Source of the DNA: JBCBSS01 sp039819065
GTDB taxonomy: Bacteria > Bacteroidota > Bacteroidia > Cytophagales > Cyclobacteriaceae
DNA: 64,000 bases
NCBI GenBank assembly: GCA_039819065.1
Contig: JBCBSS010000002.1
Coordinates: forward strand, 1 to 64,000
Reading direction: 5' to 3'
The position numbers and the translations under genes were made by a program. The notes under the pieces are model-generated. The model was not told where the DNA came from. It was given only the letters and a program-made list of their open reading frames with translations, and did no database searches. Below are positions 48,343-56,630 of the stretch, in pieces (position 1 is the first letter of the stretch; every line of letters begins with the position of its first letter).

Positions 48343-49371
48343 CTAGAAACAACTGGCCAGAAAGGCTTCTTTACCCGCAGGCTCGCTCCTATCTGCTGAA
48401 TTCTTCCAGGCTTCACAGGCATTGTCATTATCATTGGCAGCTGCGTAGGCGTTGCCCAGAAAATAGTATACTTTGTCGATAAAAGGGTCCATTTCAGAAG
48501 AACGCTTCAACGTAGTAATGGCCTGCTCTACCTGTCCCTTTTTCAAATACAGAAGCCCTTTGTTTCGATAGGCCCAGCCGTTGTAAGGATCACGACTGAT
48601 TCCCTGATTGATATCTGTCTCAGCTTTATCCATTTCACCGAGCATGATATAAATGAAGCCTCGGTTATTAATAAAGAAACCTTCGTTAGGCTCATATTCC
48701 AATGCTTTGTTGACCATTTGCAATGCCTCGGTATAATTTTCCCTTTCAGCTGCAATAAGCGATAAGCCATTGTAGGCATGCGCCTTAATATGTGGATCAT
48801 CATACTTGAGCACCGCATTCAAATCCCTGCTGGCTTCGTCAAATTTGCGCTGATAGAACTTAATGGTCCCCGTGTTAACCAAGGTTTCGAGGTTGGCAGA
48901 ATCTCTCTGGTAGGCGTCATTGAAATGGGCTAATGCTTCATCGTACTTCCTAAGCTTGGTTTTCGTCAAGCCAAGGCTAAAGTGAACTTTTGAAGAATCA
49001 GGAGCGATTTGCTGCAGGTACTCCAGATCATCCAAGCTTCGGTAGAATTCCTTGAGCTCATAGAAAGTGCTGGCTCGGTTCATCAAAGCTTCATAGAAAT
49101 CCGGTCTGCAGGTAATCGCATTTGAATAATTCAACACAGCCTGATCGTACCGCTTTCTTTCGAAGTTGATGATACCTAGGTTGTTACTGGCGTCGGCATA
49201 ACAAGAGTCTACCTTCAGTGCTTCTCTGTAATAGTAAGCTGCTTGATCATAGTTCTGATCATCCAGTTGGTCGTTGCCCATCAATAGAAAGCGTTGCTTG
49301 CGCGACTCATCGCTATCCGCACATGAAAACAAAGCTGTCACCAGCATCGATGCCATTATAATTCTCTTCAT
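48343..49371 (-). CDS. TPR-repeat lipoprotein
   Basis: A protein of 342 aa from the ATG at 49371; the longer frame to 49431 adds residues that do not look like a leader. Signal MKRIIMASMLVTALFSC carries a lipobox Cys at about 17. About eight to nine tetratricopeptide repeats fill the rest (YDQAAYYYREALKVDSCYAD, YNGWAYRNKGLLYLKKGQVE). TPR lipoproteins act as scaffolds in envelope complexes; the T9SS protein SprE/PorW is a much longer relative, so I do not assign that role. It is convergent with the outer-membrane protein gene before it. Confidence 0.82.
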   Translation of the reverse strand: MKRIIMASMLVTALFSCADSDESRKQRFLLMGNDQLDDQNYDQAAYYYREALKVDSCYADASNNLGIINFERKRYDQAVLNYSNAITCRPDFYEALMNRASTFYELKEFYRSLDDLEYLQQIAPDSSKVHFSLGLTKTKLRKYDEALAHFNDAYQRDSANLETLVNTGTIKFYQRKFDEASRDLNAVLKYDDPHIKAHAYNGLSLIAAERENYTEALQMVNKALEYEPNEGFFINNRGFIYIMLGEMDKAETDINQGISRDPYNGWAYRNKGLLYLKKGQVEQAITTLKRSSEMDPFIDKVYYFLGNAYAAANDNDNACEAWKNSADRSEPAGKEAFLASCF

Positions 49372-49532
49372 TACCAGAAATTTTGACAAAAGTAAGGAAG
49401 GAGTTACCAAATCCCCAGCTTTAAAAAGCAAGTCGCAGCGGTAAATGTTCGAAGGAAGAATGTCTAAATCCGAAATTAATACCCTTTAGCTAAGCGCATG
49501 ATGTTCATCCGGGATATGTCGATTTACTGAGG

Positions 49533-49748
49533 TGATGATGAGATGATACGATGATGTGGTGATGAGTTGATGGTATGATCAATTGATGCTATGAGTAATG
49601 GCTACTTGACACACTTACCATCAACAGTCATTCCGAAGGAATCTTATTGGCCTTAGGAAACAATCTGAATGAAGCAGTCGCGGGCTCCAAACAGGCGTAT
49701 TGGCTATGCGTCTTTTCAAATCGGTTGGAGATAACTCCAACCGAGGCA
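49533..49748. repeat. 216-bp direct repeat, copy 1
   Basis: From TGATGATGAGATGATACG to CTCCAACCGAGGCA. It shares almost every base with 50068-50284. It contains GTCATTCCGAAGGAATCTTATTGGCC (49627-49652), which is related to the tail of the 155-160 bp repeat near 11.3 kb on the opposite strand, and a GTTGGAG hairpin (49722-49743). Confidence 0.8.
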
Positions 49749-49812
49749 TCAGGTTTGGAAGTGTGATTCAATGCTGTTTAATTAAGCAGAATATTATGGA
49801 TGTGTTGATTTG

Positions 49813-49956
49813 CTATGGCCTTTAGGCCATAGTTTAGTTAGGCTACAATCAGCCGGGCTTTAGCCCATAATGGTACGATTAAAAGCTGACGTTGGTGTTA
49901 TACGGCTAAAGCCGTAGGGAAGGTTGTGTCTTGATCACACGCCTTAAAAGGCGTGT
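49813..49956. repeat. Cluster of four palindromes with TTTA/TAAA centres
   Basis: CTATGGCCTTTAGGCCATAG (49813-49832), GGGCTTTAGCCC (49855-49866), TACGGCTAAAGCCGTA (49901-49916) and ACACGCCTT-AA-AAGGCGTGT (49937-49956). All have GC-rich arms around a short TTTA, TAAA or TTAAAA centre. They resemble REP-type palindromes mobilised by single-strand transposases in other bacteria; none is encoded here. Confidence 0.6.
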
Positions 49957-50033
49957 CAATTCATAGTTTCACACCCTCATTTATTCCCAACGAGTAATAA
50001 AAGGCGGTTAATATAATAAAAGCAGGTTTAGAC

Positions 50034-50062
50034 CGGTTGGAGATAACTGCAACCGAGGCATC
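50034..50062. repeat. GTTGGAG hairpin with GAGGCATCA tail
   Basis: CGGTTGGAGATAACTGCAACCGAGGCATCA, the same hairpin family as at 214 and 49722, with one mismatch in the stem. It sits immediately before the second copy of the 216-bp repeat. Confidence 0.55.
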
Positions 50063-50067
50063 AGGTT

Positions 50068-50284
50068 TGATGATGAGATGATACGATGATGTGGTGATGA
50101 GTTGATGGTATGATCAATTGATGCTATGAGTAGTGGCTACTTGATACACTAACCATCAACAGTCATTCCGAAGGAATCTTATTGGCTATAGAAAACAATC
50201 TGAAGTGAAGCAGTTGCGGGCTCCAACCAGGCGTATTAGCTATGCGTCTTTTCAAATCGGTTGGGGATAACTCCAACCGAGGCA
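50068..50284. repeat. 216-bp direct repeat, copy 2
   Basis: Matches 49533-49748 from TGATGATGAGATGATACG to CTCCAACCGAGGCA with scattered substitutions and one extra base. Same orientation, about 320 bases apart, with the palindrome cluster between the copies. Confidence 0.8.
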
Positions 50285-50403
50285 GCAAACCATAAGAACC
50301 ACAAAAAAGTGAGGCTGCCCTTCGGAATCCGATACGTTGGATCCGGGAGCAGCCTCGGTAGCAATCAAAAGGTAAAAAGTTTAAAATGCGAAAACAATGT
50401 TAG

Positions 50404-50533
50404 GAGGCCGTCTCAAAAGCCCGTTTTAAGCTAGTTCGAATGAAACGAGAAATCTATCTCTTTGATCACTAGGGATCTTATATCGAGATAGATTTCTCCT
50501 AAGGTCGAAATGACTTGCTTTTGAGATTGCTTC
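50404..50533. repeat. Nested palindromic element, copy 3
   Basis: Outer arms are GTCTCAAAAGC (50410-50420) and GCTTTTGAGAT (50518-50528). The inner perfect 14-bp inverted repeat is GAGAAATCTATCTC (50447-50460) / GAGATAGATTTCTC (50485-50498). Same plan and size as copy 2 at 283-413. It lies just downstream of the lipoprotein gene on the minus strand. Confidence 0.65.
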
Positions 50534-50563
50534 CTGTCAATCAGAACCTTTAGACCTATTCAC

Positions 50564-51451
50564 TTATCTTCTCCTTCTTAGTCTTCTAAAGTTCTCAATT
50601 GTTCTGGAAGCACCGTCTTCACGTGTTATCACCACTCTGCTATCGCAGCTTCCATCACCGTAGTCAATGGTTAGGGTAGGCAGGCCAACTCTTTCAATTA
50701 ATTTCACACCTTGCACCGGGATAAACACACCATCCAGTTTGCATATGTTCTTTCTGATCAGTGTCGACTGAATAGTCATGTTGTACTCGACACCACTGCG
50801 CATACCGCTGGCAGCACCTTCTTTGTGGAACTCGTCACTCAATGGATTAGCCGAATTGATCCAAGTAAGGTCAAAATTGCTTTCACGAGTAGCTATCGTC
50901 TGGTCCTCCCAGGTAATTTGACCTCCTTCTAGTACGATGTTAAACTCAGGGAATGCGCTCAAGTTGGCTGCGGTGTTGGTCAAAGTAAAGAAGCCTTCCA
51001 CCTGTTTGCCATTCACAAAGTAGTCTTCGAATGTTTTGGTCAATACTGCTCCAGGAATCAAATAGTGATCCGTATATGTGATAATCACCTTACCAGACCT
51101 TAATACACCGTCCAGTCCCACACAACCGTCACCGAAATCAATTACGATGGTTTGATTGCTTTTGTCGTGTGTAATATCCGCGCAGACGTACGCACTGTCA
51201 GCAGGTTGATCTTCACTCACTTTTCCATTCTGTGGCACCTGTGCAAGGTTAATGGCATCAAACACATCAGTCTCACCTTGCAAAGCTTCATCCACGTCTT
51301 GCTCATCTTCAAAAAGAGTCGTCTCTTCTACTAAGTCCTGGCTCATAAATTGTTCAGTATCTTCAGAACATGACGCCAGGCCTACTACCAAAATGATCAC
51401 TACCAGTTTTGATAGGCCATTCCATTTTCCGATCAAATTCATTGTTTTCAT
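50564..51451 (-). CDS. Lipoprotein of unknown function
   Basis: A protein of 295 aa. The leader (GLSKLVVIILVVGLASC) carries a lipobox with Cys at about 28. The first 40 mature residues are acidic and disordered-looking. The rest is beta-rich, with two similar motifs, VIDFGDGCVG and TIDYGDGSCD, each followed by a strand, suggesting an internal duplication. It ends in a basic run, RRLRRRR. I do not recognise a family. It is separated from the repeat region on one side and a divergent histidine kinase on the other. Confidence 0.7.
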   Translation of the reverse strand: MKTMNLIGKWNGLSKLVVIILVVGLASCSEDTEQFMSQDLVEETTLFEDEQDVDEALQGETDVFDAINLAQVPQNGKVSEDQPADSAYVCADITHDKSNQTIVIDFGDGCVGLDGVLRSGKVIITYTDHYLIPGAVLTKTFEDYFVNGKQVEGFFTLTNTAANLSAFPEFNIVLEGGQITWEDQTIATRESNFDLTWINSANPLSDEFHKEGAASGMRSGVEYNMTIQSTLIRKNICKLDGVFIPVQGVKLIERVGLPTLTIDYGDGSCDSRVVITREDGASRTIENFRRLRRRR

Positions 51452-51822
51452 ATCGCTTGTTTTTTGTTTGCGTTAAAATCAATTCTTTGACTGATGGCGA
51501 TGCGTTTGGTTTAAATGAGTTCCAATTTTTTTTCATACAAATCCTTTTAAGATGCTATAAATGGTATTCTTTAGAATTACTTTTGCAAGACAGTTTTACG
51601 ATCAAATTCAACGAAAGTGCCTTTTTTCGAATGTAAATGTGATTTACTGATGCGGGCTTATTGATGGATGGCCTTCGGATACGAACATACCCAACAAACC
51701 CTGTGTTCAAGGTTTGAGCTAGGTTAGCAAACGATTTAAAGTAATCAAAAATGCCCTTTAAGTGAGTATTCTCTACGTTCTACCGGACAAAGGAGAGCTT
51801 GCTGTATCGGCAATAACATTAC
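51452..51822. other. Divergent intergenic region
   Basis: 371 bases between the divergent lipoprotein and histidine kinase genes. AT-rich in the first half. No hairpin, repeat or recognisable promoter stands out; AGGAGAGC at about 51791 is too far from the kinase start (51823) to be its ribosome site. Confidence 0.35.
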
Positions 51823-52932
51823 ATGGCTAAGAAAACAGGTAAAGTCAGATCACACGTCATGCTTGACACAAGGGACTATCTTCATATTTTCAATAATATC
51901 CAGGATCCAGTGCTGATCTATGAGCTTGATAATGACTTTAATTTTTTAAGGTTCATTGAAGTCAACGACGTTTTCTACGAAAAGTACGGCTATAGCAAAG
52001 AGGACATTAATAATATTCACTTACTGGATATCAATGCTGATAATGACGACGACCGAGAGGAAAAAATGACTGTTCTTATCGAAAAGGGTTCCTACCTCTT
52101 CGAGACTGTCCATAGAACCAGAAAAGGTAAACTGTTTCCTGTAGAGATCAACTCCATTCTACTCAAACAGGAACAAAACCCCAGGGTCATTTCCATCATT
52201 AGGGATATCAAGGAGAGAAAGAAATTTGAGCGGAAATTGATCAACCTGATCAAGGAGAAGGACGAAATACTAAAGATAGTCTCCCACGACCTATCCAGCC
52301 CACTGTCTCAAATCAACGGATTGATAGAGTTGATTGAAAAAGAAGATGACAACGCACGCATTAGCGAGTATGTACAGCTGATCAAAAAGATCAGTGGAAA
52401 TGCCGAAAATACGGTCATGGATTTGCTGGGTGCAAGCCTGGGGGATGCTGAACAGCCTCTGAAACTCGACAAGTTTAACATAGTTGATTGCCTTCGTAAG
52501 CTTTCTGATAATTATAGAATACTGGTTCAATCAGAGAAGAACCTATCCTATCTCACCGACCTTCCTGACAAGGATATATTCATCAATGGTAATGAAAATA
52601 AGATCATCCGGGTGTTTGACAACCTTATCTCTAATGCGATCAAGTTCTCACGCGAGCATGGTAGTATTAGCATAACCATAACAGAAGAGAAAAAAACAGT
52701 GTGTGTTGCAGTTAAAGATGAGGGCATAGGTATTCCAGATCAATTCAAGCCGCACATGTTCAAAAAGCACTCTAAGGCTAGCAGAAAAGGCACATCAGGA
52801 GAGGCTTCTACCGGGCTAGGTTTATACATCGTCAAAGACATTGTAGAGAAGCACAACGGAAAAGTCAGTTTCGAAAGCAAAATAAACGAGGGAACCACCT
52901 TCTATGTACGATTCCCCATATTGCTATCTTAA
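51823..52932 (+). CDS. Cytosolic PAS-domain sensor histidine kinase
   Basis: A protein of 369 aa with no membrane segment. PAS domain at about 15-130 (IFNNIQDPVLIYELD, closing IISIIRDIKERKKFE). The HisKA dimer helix follows with H-box ILKIVSHDLSSPLSQINGL (His about 154), then the HATPase domain with N-box IRVFDNLISNAIKF, G1 DEGIGIP and G2 STGLGLYIVKDIVE. It autophosphorylates and passes phosphate to a response regulator, none of which is next door, so it is an orphan kinase. Convergent with the ABC1 kinase gene, leaving 6 bases between them. Confidence 0.93.
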   Translation: MAKKTGKVRSHVMLDTRDYLHIFNNIQDPVLIYELDNDFNFLRFIEVNDVFYEKYGYSKEDINNIHLLDINADNDDDREEKMTVLIEKGSYLFETVHRTRKGKLFPVEINSILLKQEQNPRVISIIRDIKERKKFERKLINLIKEKDEILKIVSHDLSSPLSQINGLIELIEKEDDNARISEYVQLIKKISGNAENTVMDLLGASLGDAEQPLKLDKFNIVDCLRKLSDNYRILVQSEKNLSYLTDLPDKDIFINGNENKIIRVFDNLISNAIKFSREHGSISITITEEKKTVCVAVKDEGIGIPDQFKPHMFKKHSKASRKGTSGEASTGLGLYIVKDIVEKHNGKVSFESKINEGTTFYVRFPILLS

Positions 52933-52938
52933 GATTTT

Positions 52939-54261
52939 CTAGGCAGTAACTAAAGACGACTCATTTGAACCTATGGTGCTAACGTTAGCCTTCAGGTCAT
53001 TGAGTATCGTGTACAATCCGAAATAGGTCCTATTAATGTATAATCCATGTTTAGAGCCTCTTGCCGTTTTAGAATGCCTGAACTCTTTCATATTAGAGAT
53101 CATCTCTCCCATTTCCCAAATCTTCTTGAAATACTCATCATCGCCAAAGTCGAAACTATCAGTTCTAAATGGCCTACCGAGAAGTTCGATCATATCTTTG
53201 AATATGTTAGAGAAGAAGCTTTTCTCCTTGGCACTATCCTTCTCTGTGATGAATTGTAGATCATGGAAAAGTTGATCTAATTCTCCCGGGTCACTATTCA
53301 ATACATCTCGTCTCATCAACTGAAAGTACATATCATAGAAATCAGTGGGGATCACTTTCACACACCCAAAGTCTATGACACCTAAAGTTCCGTCTTGCCT
53401 GAACATGAAGTTACCGGGATGCGGGTCTGCATGTACCTGCTTGAGGGTATGAATCTGGAAATCATAAAAGTCCCATAAAGCCTGCCCTACCTGGTTCCTG
53501 ACTTCCTGGCTCGGATTAGTTTTCAAGAATTCATCTAAATGCTCACCATCCATCCAATCCATAGTGATTACCCGTTTGCCAGAGTACTCCGGATAGTAGT
53601 TGGGAAAATTGAGACCAATTAAGTGACTACATGCGCTTGATATTTCCACCGAACGTTGAAGTTCCAAATCATAATCCGTCTCTTCCAATAGCTTCGATTC
53701 TACCTCACCGATGAACTGATCTAGCTCCTGTACACTGATATTGAATAAACGGGTGGCCATCGGCTTCACGATCTTCAAATCAGAACTGACGCTATCCGCT
53801 ACACCAGGATACTGGATTTTTACAGCAAGCTTTTTATCATCTAGTGTGGCCAAGTGAACCTGACCGATTGAGGCAGCATTGACAGCCTGTTTAGTAAATG
53901 AGTCGTATAATTCTGTCGGTGCTTTACCAAATGTCTCTTTGAAAGTCTTCACTACCAATGGATATGACAACGGCGGTGCACTGTATTGCGCCATCGTGAA
54001 CTGCTGCTGATATGCCGTAGGAAGCATGTTCTTGTCCATGCTCAACATCTGAGCCACTTTCAGCGCACTTCCTTTCAGTTCGCTCAGCGAATCGTAGATA
54101 TCGGCAGCATTATCACTGTGTAGTTCTTCTTTCGGTAGATTGGGATTAAATACCTTTTTGGTATAGTGTTTAACGTAATTCCCTCCAATCTTCGCCCCTG
54201 TTTTAATAAACTTCGTAGCACGTTGTACTTTCGAAGTAGGGATCCGCTTCTGTTCCTTCAT
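52939..54261 (-). CDS. ABC1/UbiB (AarF) family atypical kinase
   Basis: A protein of 440 aa. Motifs of the ABC1/ADCK/UbiB family are present: SALKVAQMLSMDKN (the KxGQ-like helix, here KVAQ), AASIGQVHLATL (Ala/Gly-rich nucleotide loop), VKIQYPGV (Lys), HADPHPGNFMF and VIDFGCVK (catalytic and metal Asp). UbiB proteins support quinone biosynthesis or lipid handling; a menaquinone-using bacterium may employ it elsewhere. No C-terminal membrane helices are obvious. It follows the TetR-like gene by 11 nt and shares its operon. Confidence 0.9.
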   Translation of the reverse strand: MKEQKRIPTSKVQRATKFIKTGAKIGGNYVKHYTKKVFNPNLPKEELHSDNAADIYDSLSELKGSALKVAQMLSMDKNMLPTAYQQQFTMAQYSAPPLSYPLVVKTFKETFGKAPTELYDSFTKQAVNAASIGQVHLATLDDKKLAVKIQYPGVADSVSSDLKIVKPMATRLFNISVQELDQFIGEVESKLLEETDYDLELQRSVEISSACSHLIGLNFPNYYPEYSGKRVITMDWMDGEHLDEFLKTNPSQEVRNQVGQALWDFYDFQIHTLKQVHADPHPGNFMFRQDGTLGVIDFGCVKVIPTDFYDMYFQLMRRDVLNSDPGELDQLFHDLQFITEKDSAKEKSFFSNIFKDMIELLGRPFRTDSFDFGDDEYFKKIWEMGEMISNMKEFRHSKTARGSKHGLYINRTYFGLYTILNDLKANVSTIGSNESSLVTA

Positions 54262-54272
54262 ACGTTCTTGTT

Positions 54273-54941
54273 CTAGCGATTATGATATAAAAATTTAGCA
54301 AAGTCAATCATGGTATCTACTGGTCCTCTTCCCATCAGGTCGAGAGACAAGTTGACCGCTTTTTCAATAGCGGCATCAGTCTTCTCAAATGCCTGGCTAT
54401 CATCTTTAAGCCAGAATCTGAGCACAAACAATAACTGCAACCATAAACCCTCCGCGTAGCGGTCTGAGATGTACGGTCGTTTTACTATTTCCTGGGAAGC
54501 GTTACCCTCCATGATCAACTCTTTGGTATAGGCAATAAACTCGTCTTTGAAATCTTTTAGGAAAGAAGGTGGCCGTTCTAGCTTCTTCACTTTATGAAAG
54601 CTGTGTTTCACATAACTGCGATTAGCTTTCAATACCTCAATCCACGTGTAGTAGAATGCCAATAACTTCTCTCTTACTGAGTAATCATGATAAGTCTCAT
54701 CTGCTTCCAGGCCAGCTTTCGTTTCTTCAAAGAAACTGCTCCAGATACCCTTTTCGAGAGCGGAGAAAGAGTTGAAATAATCGTAGAACTGTTCTTCCTT
54801 CATTTTCTGCTCCTTGGCAAATATGAATACAGAGTTGGGTTCTTTTCCGTGGGTGAGAATATATTCAATATAGGCCTCTACGATCTTATTCTTCTTGGCG
54901 TCGGAAGCCTTAGTCTTTTTTGTCTTCTGGTCTTTTTCCAT
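54273..54941 (-). CDS. TetR-like regulator
   Basis: A protein of 222 aa, all helical. The N-terminal 60 residues after a Lys-rich start look like a TetR DNA-binding domain (KIVEAYIEYILTHGKEPNSV, FAKEQKMKEEQFYDYFNSF). The rest is a ligand-pocket-like bundle. The recognition helix is less typical than in classical TetR, so a COQ9-like protein, a TetR-fold relative that works with ABC1 kinases in quinone synthesis, is a real alternative given the ABC1 gene 11 nt downstream. Confidence 0.7.
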   Translation of the reverse strand: MEKDQKTKKTKASDAKKNKIVEAYIEYILTHGKEPNSVFIFAKEQKMKEEQFYDYFNSFSALEKGIWSSFFEETKAGLEADETYHDYSVREKLLAFYYTWIEVLKANRSYVKHSFHKVKKLERPPSFLKDFKDEFIAYTKELIMEGNASQEIVKRPYISDRYAEGLWLQLLFVLRFWLKDDSQAFEKTDAAIEKAVNLSLDLMGRGPVDTMIDFAKFLYHNR

Positions 54942-54987
54942 ACTATTTTAAATAACGTGTTGTGTTTTCCAAAGTTCGAATTATAAG

Positions 54988-55614
54988 CTAGAATTTGAAG
55001 GAAACACCAACAGTATTGAAACTCAAGGTAATATTGTCCAAAATAGGGGTTAGAACCGTCTTACGGTGGTTTTGGTGAACCATGAACATTACCAAATCGA
55101 ATACAAACAAAAAGCTTCCTTGCATGATCAAAGAGTTGCCAAAACCTCTGAGATTCTCAAATTTGCTCGGTTGACCAGTTTCAAATCGCAGCGATCGTTC
55201 CCTGAGGTAGAATCCGGTGGCTATGTAAGCCAGATCTAAACCGGCATTAAACAGTAGCACTTGCTGAATGAAGTTTTGCTCTTTGAGGGTTTCGGAGAGG
55301 GTCAAGCCGTCTACAGAGTTGAGCGCTGCTTTATAAGAAAAGGCTGCTATGGTGAGATTTATCGCTCCCCATCCAACATTCATGGTATGAAAGCGTTTGT
55401 CAATGCCATCAGTTCGGAATAGCATAGCACCGCTGACAAGTACATTGCCAAGACCCCAAGCACCTAGCACGAGCATCCCCTTCCGATTAATTTCCTGGCG
55501 ATTTTCGTTGAAGTCGGTTAAGGTCTTATTATCCTGTGCTAAAGCCAGTGGGGATATGGAAAGCAAGGAAAACAATAACAGACTTTTGGCTAAATTCATG
55601 GATTCGTTTCTCAT
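54988..55614 (-). CDS. Small membrane protein (DUF6992-like)
   Basis: A protein of 208 aa. Signal peptide (SLLLFSLLSISPLALAQ) then about four hydrophobic segments (MLVLGAWGLGNVLVSGAMLF, WGAINLTIAAFSY, LLFNAGLDLAYIATGFYL, MQGSFLFVFDLVMFMV) and an amphipathic end (LSFNTVGVSFKF). Probably an integral envelope protein of unknown role; it resembles the DUF6992 family. An internal ATG at 55599 may be the true start. It is divergent from the gene at 55641 with only 26-41 bases between starts. Confidence 0.65.
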   Translation of the reverse strand: MRNESMNLAKSLLLFSLLSISPLALAQDNKTLTDFNENRQEINRKGMLVLGAWGLGNVLVSGAMLFRTDGIDKRFHTMNVGWGAINLTIAAFSYKAALNSVDGLTLSETLKEQNFIQQVLLFNAGLDLAYIATGFYLRERSLRFETGQPSKFENLRGFGNSLIMQGSFLFVFDLVMFMVHQNHRKTVLTPILDNITLSFNTVGVSFKF

Positions 55615-55640
55615 CTGAGGGCTTTTGGTTTTACCATTCT

Positions 55641-56048
55641 ATGATAGATAAAGATAACTTACTTTTCGTGTATGGCACATTGCTTCTAAGCGACCACCCT
55701 ATGCACCAATACCTTTTGACATATACAAAGTTCGTTTCTGAAGGAATTGTTCAAGGCAGCCTGTATGATTTAGGAGCGTATCCGGGGTTTGTGCATTCTG
55801 ATAGGCCTGATGATTATGTGCATGGGCACATTTATGCCATACAAAATGAGGAACTGTTGGCAGTATTAGATGAGTATGAAGGGATTGGCGCGCCTTACGA
55901 AAAGCCCTATGAATATGAACGCCAAATGATATTGGTAAACGCAGCATCAGGCACCGTCAGTTGCTGGGTATACATCTATAATTGGTCTTTAGATGGGCAA
56001 GTGGTTATTCCTACCGGTGATTACTTAAAACACCTAAGTTCGACATAG
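55641..56048 (+). CDS. Gamma-glutamylcyclotransferase-fold protein
   Basis: A protein of 135 aa from the ATG at 55641; the reading frame is open upstream but overlaps the divergent gene. Family signature near the start is LLFVYGTLLLSDHPMH (YGTL phosphate-type loop). EGIVQGSLYDLGAYPGFV follows, then VLDEYEGIGAPY with the Glu expected to be catalytic in this fold. Small members of this family (AIG2/YtfP-like) have cyclotransferase or unknown activities on gamma-glutamyl amines. No operon partner. Confidence 0.85.
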   Translation: MIDKDNLLFVYGTLLLSDHPMHQYLLTYTKFVSEGIVQGSLYDLGAYPGFVHSDRPDDYVHGHIYAIQNEELLAVLDEYEGIGAPYEKPYEYERQMILVNAASGTVSCWVYIYNWSLDGQVVIPTGDYLKHLSST

Positions 56049-56067
56049 AACCGGCGAGGTTTGGAAA

Positions 56068-56102
56068 CAATAAAATACCTGACACCTTAGACGGTCAGGT
56101 AT
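56068..56102 (-). terminator. Terminator of the GerW-like operon
   Basis: Perfect 9-bp inverted repeat ATACCTGAC (56075-56083) / GTCAGGTAT (56094-56102). On the minus strand the hairpin is followed by TTTTATTGTTT, as expected for a factor-independent terminator of the minus-strand genes ending at 56240. It could also stop the plus-strand gene ending at 56048. Confidence 0.7.
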
Positions 56103-56239
56103 GAAAGAGGAAGGAGAGTTGCCGTACATCAGGTTAATGGCTACTTCTATTTACGCTGCCCACAATGCGTATCGATAAGAAAGGAAAGGAAACCAGATAC
56201 TGATACAACTCTCCAAAAGTGTTTTCAAAGAAACAATTC

Positions 56240-56611
56240 CTAAGCTGTAGCTGCTTCTTTGTTTTGCTTGGCTTCGAAAATCTTACCCATCACATCGGGT
56301 ATCTTTTCAAAAGCAGCAGCAATACCTTTATTCTTGCTAGTACCGATAAAGGATATTTGATCTTGTCGTGTGACCAGAAAACCGATCGGTTCAATTCCCA
56401 TCCCTGCTCCCGCTCCTGCACCTTCACCTTTTCCGGCTTTAGGCGCATCACCGGTGCCTCCTCCACTACCAAACCCCATACCGACCCTTACTACCGGGAC
56501 GCAAGTGAATTCCCCTAATTCAAATGGTTCTCCTATTACAGTTTCTGTTTTTGCCTCATTCTTAATGAATTCGGTAATCTTTCCTAAAAGGTCATCATAA
56601 TGCATGTCCAT
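56240..56611 (-). CDS. GerW/YtfJ-family protein
   Basis: A protein of about 123 aa from the ATG at 56611 (56605 is also possible; the longer frame to 56665 overlaps the previous gene). Family marks: TETVIGEPFELGEFTCVPVV, RVGMGFGSGGG, then a Gly/Ala-rich loop and GIEPIGFLVTRQDQISFI. YtfJ (GerW) was named for spore germination in Bacillus, but the family is widespread in non-sporeformers and its activity is unknown. It follows a DUF2953 (YtfI-like) gene by 19 nt, the same pairing as ytfI-ytfJ in Bacillus. Confidence 0.85.
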   Translation of the reverse strand: MDMHYDDLLGKITEFIKNEAKTETVIGEPFELGEFTCVPVVRVGMGFGSGGGTGDAPKAGKGEGAGAGAGMGIEPIGFLVTRQDQISFIGTSKNKGIAAAFEKIPDVMGKIFEAKQNKEAATA

Positions 56612-56630
56612 AATCTGTTTTGTTTTGAGT

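Larger units (their letters stand above)
49432..50563. other. 1.1-kb repeat-rich intergenic region
   Basis: No gene is seen. The region is built from a 216-bp direct repeat pair (49533-49748 and 50068-50284), a cluster of four palindromes (49813-49956), three GTTGGAG hairpins and a third copy of the nested palindromic element (50404-50533). GATGATGAG-type simple sequence occurs at the start of each direct repeat. Confidence 0.7.

Noticed and set aside
48343..49371. SprE/PorW-type T9SS lipoprotein
   Set aside because: SprE is far longer and has other domains. This is a plain TPR lipoprotein, so no T9SS role is claimed.
56240..56611. Evidence of sporulation
   Set aside because: GerW/YtfJ-like genes are widespread outside sporeformers, and no other spore gene is present.
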